From Haloferax massiliensis (GTDB lineage: Archaea > Halobacteriota > Halobacteria > Halobacteriales > Haloferacaceae): a stretch of DNA of 64,000 nucleotides. The notes beneath the pieces were generated by a model, which made no database searches, was not told the origin of the DNA, and worked only from the letters and a program-made list of their open reading frames with translations. Below are positions 15,638 to 22,972 of this stretch, piece by piece. The stretch spans positions 261,897-325,896 of the forward strand of contig NZ_CSTE01000005.1 in NCBI RefSeq assembly GCF_001368915.1. Reading direction: 5' to 3'. How positions within the stretch are numbered: position 1 is the stretch's first letter; each line of letters opens with the position of its first letter. Made by a program: the position numbers and the translations under genes.

Positions 15638-16078
15638 TTAGGCGTTGTAGGTCCATCGCTGCAGGGTCGCGGAGTTGGAGCCGGATTCGGAGGTCCAGAC
15701 GACGCGGACGGTGTCGCCGTTGGCAAAGCCGTCTTCACCAGAGTCCTTGACGACAACGGACTCACCCGCGCTGATGGTGTCAGAGCCGAGCGTCGACCAC
15801 TTGTTTGCGTCGCCAGTATCGGTGACGTTGACATCACCAGCGATGGTGACTAAATCGCCGTCAATCTGTGCGCCGCTTTCGTGCGTGATGGTTAGTTCCG
15901 TCCCGTCGTAGTCGAACGTGAAACTCGCCTGCGGGGCGGTGTCGCCGACTTGGTCGCCGAGACCGAGGACGAAGGTGCCGATGACGGCCGCGAGGATGAC
16001 TGTAATCGCGACCATGAGGATGACACCGATGACCGGCGAGACTGCGCGTGATTCCGTGAAGATTCTCTTGATTTGCAT
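15638..16078 (-). CDS. type IV pilin, copy 1
   Basis: 146 residues, start at 16078 (MQIKRIF); the longer in-frame start lacks pilin character. Class III signal: a short basic leader MQIKRIFTESR, then the haloarchaeal H-domain [20 protein letters not shown]. PibD-type peptidase should cut just before AVSPV. The mature head is short and Thr/Asp-rich, ending [22 protein letters not shown]-like CTATAAAC (16189-16196) implies a leader of about 80 nt. Paralogous to the next gene; see the shared cassettes. Confidence 0.92.
   Translation of the reverse strand: MQIKRIFTESRAVSPVIGVILMVAITVILAAVIGTFVLGLGDQVGDTAPQASFTFDYDGTELTITHESGAQIDGDLVTIAGDVNVTDTGDANKWSTLGSDTISAGESVVVKDSGEDGFANGDTVRVVWTSESGSNSATLQRWTYNA
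15659..15702. repeat. pilin 3' cassette, copy 1
   Basis: 44 bp identical to 16332-16375; encodes the shared pilin tail [13 protein letters not shown]. Confidence 0.85.
15903..16054. repeat. pilin 5' cassette, copy 1
   Basis: 152 bp matching 16573-16724 with a single difference (A16025 versus G16695). Encodes the H-domain and the first mature residues. Confidence 0.9.
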
Positions 16079-16316
16079 ATTCGTGTTTCTCCTAGGTGTG
16101 CCGGACGAGAGGCGACCGTTGAGAAAAATTCGAATCGGTCCTCGACGCCTGCTTTCCAACCTAACAGATAGTCTGACGTTCTCCGAAGCTATAAACTAGT
16201 ACTGAGAAGGTGTTTCACGTCTCATGCGTGATTCGTACCAGAATCGGCTGGTGCTGTCGCTCACGGAGTGACGTTCGAAAAATCGAGGTTCGGTTGGCCG
16301 TGTCGCCGCGGACCGT

Positions 16317-16748
16317 TCAGTGCGTGTACGTCTGCAGGGTCGCGGAGTTGGAGCCGGATTCGGAGGTCCAGACGAGGCGCACTTCGTCGCCGTCGTCGAG
16401 GGTTTCACCGGTTATAAGGTCAACGACGATGGTCTCTCCGGCGTTCATGTTGTCGTCGGAGCCATCATTCTTCGAAACGGTTGGGGTCGATAAGTCCGAC
16501 GGGATGACGACGCTCAGTTGGTCGCTGGCGATGGAGTCACCGCTTTCGTGCGTGATCGTGATTTCCTGTGCACCGTCGTAGTCGAACGTGAAACTCGCCT
16601 GCGGGGCGGTGTCGCCGACTTGGTCGCCGAGACCGAGGACGAAGGTGCCGATGACGGCCGCGAGGATGACTGTAATCGCGACCATGAGGATGACGCCGAT
16701 GACCGGCGAGACTGCGCGTGATTCGCTAAGGAATTTCTTGATATCCAT
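16317..16748 (-). CDS. type IV pilin, copy 2
   Basis: 143 residues, start at 16748 (MDIKKFL). Same leader and H-domain layout as the adjacent pilin: [11 protein letters not shown] then [20 protein letters not shown], and the same tail [17 protein letters not shown]. The centre ([21 protein letters not shown]) differs completely. A BRE/TATA element lies at 16852-16868. Role: subunit or minor subunit of adhesive pili assembled by PilB/PilC-type machinery that is not in this window. Confidence 0.92.
   Translation of the reverse strand: MDIKKFLSESRAVSPVIGVILMVAITVILAAVIGTFVLGLGDQVGDTAPQASFTFDYDGAQEITITHESGDSIASDQLSVVIPSDLSTPTVSKNDGSDDNMNAGETIVVDLITGETLDDGDEVRLVWTSESGSNSATLQTYTH
16332..16375. repeat. 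pilin 3' cassette, copy 2
   Basis: Second copy of the 44-bp tail cassette. Confidence 0.85.
16573..16724. repeat. pilin 5' cassette, copy 2
   Basis: Second copy of the 152-bp H-domain cassette, offset exactly 670 bp from the first. Confidence 0.9.
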
Positions 16749-16851
16749 TGTTCTACCCAGGACCGGCCTCAGACCCACCCACCTCGTGCCCACCTGCACG
16801 GGACTTCGAGCGGCCACATGTTCCGGCTCCTGTTGGCCTTCCGTATGTTCC

Positions 16852-16868
16852 GGATATATTTAATTTCG
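16852..16868 (-). promoter_or_regulatory. BRE/TATA of pilin copy 2
   Basis: Minus strand CGAAATTAAATATATCC: a BRE-like CGAAA followed by an AT-rich TATA element, about 105 nt before the start codon. Confidence 0.55.
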
Positions 16869-17058
16869 CAGCGACTTACCGGTCTATTCGAGGGGTTAGG
16901 GCGCTCCTAACGCCAGAATTCGGGATTTAAGCCGTTCCATCCCATCTGCGTACCATCGGGGGTGCAGCCGGTGACGAACCGGCCCGTTGGCGTTCGGCAC
17001 GCCCGAATCTGACTCTCCCGCCCGCACGCCACGGCGGTTCGAACCGTCACACCCCGTG

Positions 17059-17081
17059 TTTCTGCGGACACGGTGGTGTGG
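17059..17081 (+). repeat. ORB-like repeat 15 (outlier)
   Basis: TTCTGCGGACACGGTGGTGT. About 4.7 kb to the right of the rest of the family. Confidence 0.7.
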
Positions 17082-17163
17082 GGTCGGGTGGGTCGTCGGC
17101 CGCGGCGCGCGCCGCTCGCGGGAGTAGAAAACGGGGAGGCGACCGAAAACGTCGGTGAAGAGC

Positions 17164-17532
17164 CTACTGCGGGGCGTTCCAGAACCGCGGCGTCGACTCG
17201 AAGTCTATCTTCGCGTCGGAGGGCGCGCGCTCGTAGAGTGCGTCGTGGACGGCCTCGTAGGCCGCCCTCGGGCCCTCCTGTGCGAGTTTCGGGTGGTCGC
17301 GCGTGTCGAAGACGACGCGCCACGTCCCGTTCGAGAGGTGGAGTCCGAGGATGTACTTCCCGCGGACGTTCACCACCAGTTGGTAGGCGTGCTGGACCGT
17401 CTCACCGTCGCGTTCGATGTTGTAGCCGCGGACGGCGACGGCCTGCTGAATCGCCTCTTTCGTTTCGAGTTCGGCGACGAACGATTTGGGGACGGCCCGT
17501 CCGGGGAGCGATTCGACGAACGGTTCGCTCAC
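17164..17532 (-). CDS. conserved haloarchaeal protein of unknown function
   Basis: 122 residues with a GTG start at 17532 (MSEPFVESLPGRAVPKSF). The upstream in-frame extension is a shadow of the VOC gene. Alternating strands (YNIERDGETVQHAYQLVVN, GKYILGLHLSNGTWRVVFD) followed by a helix (GPRAAYEAVHDALYERAP) look like a small alpha/beta domain. No Cys, no signal, no membrane span, no known motif. Divergent from the VOC gene. Confidence 0.7.
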   Translation of the reverse strand: MSEPFVESLPGRAVPKSFVAELETKEAIQQAVAVRGYNIERDGETVQHAYQLVVNVRGKYILGLHLSNGTWRVVFDTRDHPKLAQEGPRAAYEAVHDALYERAPSDAKIDFESTPRFWNAPQ

Positions 17533-17721
17533 GGTCGCACCACCTCGCGTCGCGCACCTCTCGGTTCCATCGTATCCTACGTGGGCGGCCGAGCGGGTAT
17601 ATGCGATACGGTCTCCGGCGGCGGCACTCCGGCGGCGGCGCGGTTCCGAACGCGCGCCTCGCGCACGTCGCCCCGCGGTCCGAGCGAAGCGCCTTTGAGG
17701 CTCTGCGCGCGCAGACGAACC

Positions 17722-18138
17722 GTGAACACCAACGCCCACCACGTCGGCCTCACCGTTTCCGACCTCGATTCCACGCTCGCGTTCTACCGCGACGTGCTCG
17801 ACCTGCCGGTCGTCTCCCGCTTCGAAGTCGGCGGCGAGGAGTTCGCAACCGCCGTCTCCGTCGACGGCGCGTCGGCGCGGTTCGCCCACCTCGACGGCGG
17901 CGACGTGCGCGTCGAACTCGTCGAGTACGACCCGGTCGGAGCCGACACCGACGAACCGACGCTCAACCGCCCCGGCGCGACCCACCTCGGACTCTCGGTG
18001 GACGATGTCGACGCCGCGGTCGCCGACCTCCCGGCCGACGCCGAGACGCTCAGCGAACCGCAGACGACCGAAAGCGGCACGCGAATCGCGTTCGTCCGCG
18101 ACCCCGAGGGGAACCTCGTCGAACTCCTCGACGCCTGA
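17722..18138 (+). CDS. VOC-superfamily (glyoxalase/dioxygenase) protein
   Basis: 138 residues, GTG start at 17722 because the domain begins immediately (NTNAHHVGLTVSDLDSTLAFY). Two beta-alpha-beta-beta-beta repeats. Metal ligand candidates are His near the start (HHVGLTV), the central THLGLSVDDVD His, and a terminal Glu in PEGNLVELLD. Glyoxalase I, methylmalonyl-CoA epimerase and small dioxygenases share this fold; at this length a lactoylglutathione-lyase-like or epimerase-like role is possible but unproven. Confidence 0.85.
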   Translation: MNTNAHHVGLTVSDLDSTLAFYRDVLDLPVVSRFEVGGEEFATAVSVDGASARFAHLDGGDVRVELVEYDPVGADTDEPTLNRPGATHLGLSVDDVDAAVADLPADAETLSEPQTTESGTRIAFVRDPEGNLVELLDA

Positions 18139-18216
18139 CCCGGCCGCTCCGCTCGCCGGCGTCGTCACCCGGAGATCGACGTTAGGATTGTTCTCATTCA
18201 GCAATACTGACTGCGG

Positions 18217-19863
18217 TCACTCCCCGTTCGGGAACCACGTCCGCGGCCGCTCCGCTCCGACCGGGAGCTTCAGCGTCACGGCGGTTCCCCCTGACGGAGA
18301 CGCTTCTAACTCCATGCTTCCCCCTGATTTCTTGACGACCCAGTGGACCAGCCACAGGCCCATCCCGGTCCCGTGTTCGAGCGGCGTCTCCTCGCCGCGC
18401 TTGATGACTCGCCACTCCTCGTCGGGGATGCCCGGTCCGTCGTCGGCGACTCGCACGACGAGTTTCGAGTCGTCGTCTTCGGTTCGGCACACGTCGATGT
18501 CGACCGTCTCGCCGCCGTGTTTGAGCGCGTTCGCGATTAGCTCGTCGAGCGCCGCGCCGACGCGGCTATCGACCCGCGCGTTGAGTCCCGTCTCGATGTC
18601 CGTCCGCATCGTCGCTTCCGGATACGTCGCTTCGGCCCTCGACACGGCGTCCTCGACGAGCGTCGAGACGCGCCGCGGCGTCCCCTCGGATTCGAGTGCG
18701 TCCGAGACCGTCTGGGCCTTCTCGGAGAGCGCGACGAGTTCGTCCGCCGCTTCGATGATGGCCTCCGCGGCGTCGGTGAGTCCCTCGTCGGCGGCCACGG
18801 TCGCGTCTCGGTGAATCAGTTCCGCGTAGCCCTCGATGACGTTCATCCGGTTTCGGAGGTTGTGCCGGAACATCCGGTTGAGGACGACGAGCCGCTGTCT
18901 GGTTAGCTCCGATTCGGTGATGTCCGACTGGATGGCGACGTAGCCGTCGATGTCGCCGTCGTGCGTGAGGGGCGCGATGGTCTGTATCGCGGTGTAGAGT
19001 TCGCCGTTCTTCCGCCGGTTGATGATTCGCTCTTGCCACGTCTCGCCGGCCTGAATCGTCCGCCACAGTCGCTCGTAGTACGCCTCCGGCATCTCGCCCG
19101 AACTGAGCCGCGACACCGGCTCGCCGACCGCCTCCGCGGCGTCGTAGCCGGTTATCTCCTCGAACGCCGGGTTCACGTACGTAATCTCCCCGTCGGGCGT
19201 GGTGAGGTAAATCGCGTGACCCGCCTGCTCGACGGTCAGTTCGAACTCGCGGAGTCGGCGCTCCCGACGCCGCTGTGCTGTCACGTCGACGAAGACGCCG
19301 ACGATTTCGGTGGCCTCGCCGTCGGCGTCGCGGATGACCGCCGTCGAGAGGCGAAATTCCCGGAGGTCGCCGTTCGAGCGCCGTCGCTCGACCGAAACGT
19401 CCGAGAGGCCGTCTTCGGCGATGGTCCGCCGGATAATCTCCTCGCTGCTCTCGCTGTTCTCGCCCGCGCTGTAGGGGAGCGGTTCGCCGAGCACGTCGTC
19501 GCGTTCCCAGCCGAACGCTTCCGAGGCGGCGTCGTTCCATCTCGTCACGCGTCCGTCGGGCGTAACCGCGATAATCGGGACTGGTGACGCGGCAACCACC
19601 GTTCGAAGCTGTTCCAGCGACGACCGAACCGACGCCTGTTGGCGCTCGATTCGTCGGTCCTTTCGGGAGACGAGAAACCAGACGAACGCCGTGGAGACGG
19701 CGACGAACGCCAGTCCTTTCACCAGTTCAGCTTCGGATGCGCGCGGCGCGCCCAACGCGACCGACAGGAGTAACTCGCCGCCGAGGATGCCTGCGACCCC
19801 GAAACCGAGGTACGCCAGCGCGATGGCGCGGGCGTCGAGACCGTCGAGCGGCGAGTCGTTCAT
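18217..19863 (-). CDS. membrane PAS-PAS sensor histidine kinase
   Basis: 548 residues. Two N-terminal transmembrane helices (about 12-35 and 48-65) with almost no extracellular loop, so sensing is probably intracellular. PAS 1 starts near VVAASPVPIIAVTPDG and PAS 2 near VEQAGHAIYLTTPDG. The dimerisation helix has the phospho-acceptor in MFRHNLRNRMNVIEGY, then an HATPase domain with N-box DELIANALKHGG, G1 DDGPGIP and G2 GTGMGLWLVHW. No response regulator is adjacent; orphan kinases are common in haloarchaea. Confidence 0.93.
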   Translation of the reverse strand: MNDSPLDGLDARAIALAYLGFGVAGILGGELLLSVALGAPRASEAELVKGLAFVAVSTAFVWFLVSRKDRRIERQQASVRSSLEQLRTVVAASPVPIIAVTPDGRVTRWNDAASEAFGWERDDVLGEPLPYSAGENSESSEEIIRRTIAEDGLSDVSVERRRSNGDLREFRLSTAVIRDADGEATEIVGVFVDVTAQRRRERRLREFELTVEQAGHAIYLTTPDGEITYVNPAFEEITGYDAAEAVGEPVSRLSSGEMPEAYYERLWRTIQAGETWQERIINRRKNGELYTAIQTIAPLTHDGDIDGYVAIQSDITESELTRQRLVVLNRMFRHNLRNRMNVIEGYAELIHRDATVAADEGLTDAAEAIIEAADELVALSEKAQTVSDALESEGTPRRVSTLVEDAVSRAEATYPEATMRTDIETGLNARVDSRVGAALDELIANALKHGGETVDIDVCRTEDDDSKLVVRVADDGPGIPDEEWRVIKRGEETPLEHGTGMGLWLVHWVVKKSGGSMELEASPSGGTAVTLKLPVGAERPRTWFPNGE

Positions 19864-20053
19864 CGTTCGAACGGAGCGCGACCGGAGATATAAACGTGAT
19901 GCGGCGAACCGCGGTCGATAACGGTGACACCACCCATCGAAAGCCGATTCGGAAGCGCAACCGACATTGGCACCGGGCCGCTAGGGGAGCCAATCACCGT
20001 CTCGCGGGAGACGCGCGGCGGCACACCCACGGGCCGCCGAGGTTCGAGATACC

Positions 20054-21118
20054 ATGAAACGACGAGACGCCATCAAGACGCTCGGAATCGGCACTCTCGC
20101 GGCTACCGCGGGGTGTCTCGGCGGGTTCGAACGACAGTCGGCGTGGCGCGACCCGCCGCTGGTCGAAGACCGGCCGGCGGCGGTCTATCTGCCCGCCATC
20201 ACCGAGGGAATGATGATGTACGGCAAGACGACCGCCGGACCGTACGGCGTCGCGCTCACCTACTCGTACCCGCATCGATTCTGGACCGCCGCCAGTTCGG
20301 AGCTCCAGAAGACCGTCGTCGAGGCCGACGACTCGATTCACCTCATGGCGTCGCTGTGGGACGCCGAGACGGGGACCGTCCTCCCGCTGGACGCCGGCGT
20401 CTCCATCGAGATTCTCCGCGACGGCGACCTCGTGAGCGAGGAGGTCGCCTACCCGATGCTCTCCCAGCAGATGGGGATGCACTACGGGGCGAACTACGTC
20501 CTCGACGGCGAAGGCGACTACGAGGCCCGCGTCCGAATCGGCGGCACCTCGCTCTCCCGAACCGGCTCGTTCGCCGGGCGGTTCGAGTCGGCCGAGACGG
20601 CGACCTTCGAGTTCGCGTTCGAGACCGACGACCTCTACGACGTGGAGCTGCGACGCCTCGGCGACGAGGCCGGCTCGCGCGGCGCGATTCCGGCGATGGA
20701 GATGATGGGCGTCCCGACCGGCAAAGCCCCCGCCGTCGACGACCTGCCCGGTCGTCACCTCGGGCGACAGACAAGCGCCGACGCCCTGTTCGACGCCTTC
20801 GTCGTCGACGACGGCTCCCGGTTCGGCGTCGACGGCGCGTACCTCTACGTCTCGGCGCGGACGCCGCACAACGAGTTCGTCCTGCCGATGATGGGTCTCA
20901 GAGCCACGCTCGACCGCGGCGGCACCGCGGTCCTCGACGGCGCGCGACTCGCCCGGACGCTCGACCCCGACCTCAGCTACCACTACGGCGCGGGCGTCGA
21001 GGGCGTCGAACCCGGCGACGCGCTGACGCTCTCGGTGGACGTGCCCCCGCAGGTCGCGCGCCACGACGGCTACGAGACGGCGTTCATGACGTTCGAACCG
21101 ATGGAGTTCGATGGTTGA
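20054..21118 (+). CDS. Tat lipoprotein resembling P19/Tpd iron-copper binding proteins
   Basis: 354 residues. Tat signal MKRRDAIKTLGIGTLAATAGC with lipobox Cys, so exported folded and anchored. Residues about 40-200 carry Met/His-rich stretches (EGMMMYGKTTAGPYG, YPMLSQQMGMHYGANY, GEGDYEARVRIGG) similar in order to the P19/Tpd periplasmic proteins that bind Cu and Fe. A second half (about 220-350) repeats related strands. It starts an operon-like run with a zinc-finger membrane peptide (95 nt downstream) and a polytopic protein. Metal specificity unproven. Confidence 0.65.
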   Translation: MKRRDAIKTLGIGTLAATAGCLGGFERQSAWRDPPLVEDRPAAVYLPAITEGMMMYGKTTAGPYGVALTYSYPHRFWTAASSELQKTVVEADDSIHLMASLWDAETGTVLPLDAGVSIEILRDGDLVSEEVAYPMLSQQMGMHYGANYVLDGEGDYEARVRIGGTSLSRTGSFAGRFESAETATFEFAFETDDLYDVELRRLGDEAGSRGAIPAMEMMGVPTGKAPAVDDLPGRHLGRQTSADALFDAFVVDDGSRFGVDGAYLYVSARTPHNEFVLPMMGLRATLDRGGTAVLDGARLARTLDPDLSYHYGAGVEGVEPGDALTLSVDVPPQVARHDGYETAFMTFEPMEFDG

Positions 21119-21213
21119 GGCGTCGCTTCGATGTTCTCGACCCTCATCCCGTGCGGACGCCCGCGATGGAAACGTTCAGAAGCCAACCCCACCGAACTTC
21201 GAGTGACTCTCGG

Positions 21214-21471
21214 ATGACCACGGACACAGACGCGACGCGCGACCGCCACACCTGCACAGCGTGCGGCGAGGCGTATCCGACCGAGCGACTGCTGGTCCTC
21301 CACCGGGGCGCGAGACACCCCGACGCCCTCGACGCCGAGGAGGTCGAGGCGTACCGCGAGGCGTACTACGAGGAGGACGCGGAACTCAAGTCGTTCCGCA
21401 TCCGGGCGCTCGGCGTCATCGTGCTGCTGTACTTCGGCTTCCTCATGCTGTTTATCGTCTTCGCATCATGA
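21214..21471 (+). CDS. C2H2-type zinc finger with C-terminal membrane helix
   Basis: 85 residues. An N-terminal finger CTACGEAYPTERLLVLHRGARH supplies Cys-x2-Cys and a His pair. A charged helix follows (DAEEVEAYREAYYEEDAELK), then one transmembrane helix (ALGVIVLLYFGFLMLFIVF). ATG 21214. The stop overlaps the next start (ATGA), so it is translationally coupled to the polytopic protein. Probably a membrane-tethered accessory factor; the function is unknown. Confidence 0.8.
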   Translation: MTTDTDATRDRHTCTACGEAYPTERLLVLHRGARHPDALDAEEVEAYREAYYEEDAELKSFRIRALGVIVLLYFGFLMLFIVFAS

Positions 21472-22877
21472 CCCGACTCCGACCCATCTCCCTCAGGCGA
21501 TTCGGCCTCGGTCTCCTCGTGGCGAGTCTGCTGTCGCTCCTCGCGGACCCGGCGGCCGCGAGCAACGCCGCGGTCGGTCTCGCGGGCGCGTCGCAGGACA
21601 ACCTCGCGGTCCCGCGGTGGCTCTATCTCGCCACCGGCGGCGCGACCGTCGGGGCGTCCGCGCTCCTCGCCAGTTTCGTCACCGACCGGCGGTTCATCGA
21701 GCGCGTCCACCTGTGGCGGACCGGCCCCGAAGCGGGCGTCTCCGACGGACTCCTGCGCGCGCTCCGGGCGGTGGGCGGCGTCCTCGGCCTCGCGCTCCTC
21801 GCGCTCGCGGTCTACCTCGGCTACACCGGGCCGCAGATTCCGACCGTCAGCTTCGCCGTTATCGTCGTTTTCGCCGGACTCCGAGCCGGCTACACGATGC
21901 TCTCGTACCTCGTCGCCGACACGTGGCGCGCGCTGAACCCGTGGCGGACCGTCGTCTCGGCGGTCCCGAACGGCTTCGTCGCCTACCCCGAGCGATTCGG
22001 CCGCTGGCCGGCGGTAGCGGGGATTCTCGCGCTCGTCTGGGTCGAGACCGCGACCGCCGTCACGACCCGGCCGTCGGTCCTCGCGACCGCGCTCGTGGTC
22101 TACTCGGTCGTCACCCTCGTCGGCGCGGTCGTCGTCGGCGCGGACGCGTGGTTCGACAAGGTAGACCCCGTCTCTGTCTTCCTGCACTTCTACGGCCGGG
22201 TCGCGCCGGTTCGCCTCGACGGCGACGGCCTCTCGTTCCGCCTGCCGGGGATGCGACTCGTCACCGACGACGACCTGACGGACCTCGGCGACGTGGCCGT
22301 CGCGGTCGTCCTCGTCTGGGAACTCACCTTCAGCGGCTTCGTCACGACCGAGCAGGGCGCGGCGGCCGTCCGGTCGCTGGTGGGCGTCGGCCTCCCGCCG
22401 CTTCTCGTCTACGGACTGCTCTACCTCGGCGGCTTCGGGGTCTTCCTCGGCCTCTACGTCCTCGCGGCGCGGGTGACCGCCAGCCGCATCGACACCTTCG
22501 AGACGCCGCTCGACCTCGCGGTCAAATTCGCACCCCCGCTTCTCGTCATCGCCGCCGGCTACCACCTCGCGCACTACTTCGGCTTCTTCGTCTCGCTGTC
22601 GCCGATGCTCGTCCACGCGCTGTCGTCGCCGCTGTCGTCGCCGGCGAACCCGGTCGTGCTCACGCTCCCCGCGTGGTTCGGCGGTCTGAACGTCGGGTTC
22701 GTCCTCCTCGGCCACCTGCTCGCGGTGTGGGTGGCGCACTCGCAGGCCTACCGGACCTTCCCCAGCAGACTGCAGGCCGTCCGGAGTCAGTTCCCCTTCG
22801 TCGCGGTGATGATTCTCTACACGATTCTCAGCCTGTGGCTCATCTCGCTGCCGACCGCGTCCCCGCCGTTCCTCTGA
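21468..22877 (+). CDS. polytopic membrane protein of unknown function
   Basis: 469 residues with a cleavable-type signal (LVASLLSLLADPAAA) and about ten further hydrophobic helices. Conserved-looking polar residues within or next to helices include NPWRTVV, the GYHLAHYFGFF histidines and a late LLGHLLAVWVAHSQAYR. These His residues could bind haem or metal. It is coupled to the zinc-finger peptide, follows the P19-like lipoprotein and is followed by a P-type metal ATPase, so metal transport is a reasonable inference. Not FTR1-like (no REGxE). Confidence 0.7.
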   Translation: MTRLRPISLRRFGLGLLVASLLSLLADPAAASNAAVGLAGASQDNLAVPRWLYLATGGATVGASALLASFVTDRRFIERVHLWRTGPEAGVSDGLLRALRAVGGVLGLALLALAVYLGYTGPQIPTVSFAVIVVFAGLRAGYTMLSYLVADTWRALNPWRTVVSAVPNGFVAYPERFGRWPAVAGILALVWVETATAVTTRPSVLATALVVYSVVTLVGAVVVGADAWFDKVDPVSVFLHFYGRVAPVRLDGDGLSFRLPGMRLVTDDDLTDLGDVAVAVVLVWELTFSGFVTTEQGAAAVRSLVGVGLPPLLVYGLLYLGGFGVFLGLYVLAARVTASRIDTFETPLDLAVKFAPPLLVIAAGYHLAHYFGFFVSLSPMLVHALSSPLSSPANPVVLTLPAWFGGLNVGFVLLGHLLAVWVAHSQAYRTFPSRLQAVRSQFPFVAVMILYTILSLWLISLPTASPPFL

Positions 22878-22939
22878 TTAACAACTAAGCGGAGTCAATT
22901 TGTGAATTTACAATATCAAACCCCCCGTTTCTAACAGGT

Positions 22940-22952
22940 GGATTATTAATCC
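22940..22952. promoter_or_regulatory. palindrome over the zntA-type promoter
   Basis: GGATTA-T-TAATCC, a perfect 6-bp inverted repeat overlapping the TATA-like ATTATTAAT, 20 nt before the ATPase start. A repressor bound here would block TBP/TFB. Confidence 0.5.
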
Positions 22953-22972
22953 GTCACCGGCTACTGCCGAGT

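Larger units (their letters stand above)
16749..17163. other. intergenic region with pilin promoter and outlying ORB-like repeat
   Basis: Holds the pilin-2 promoter on the minus strand (16852-16868) and, at 17059-17081, an isolated ORB-like repeat. No gene seen. Confidence 0.6.
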
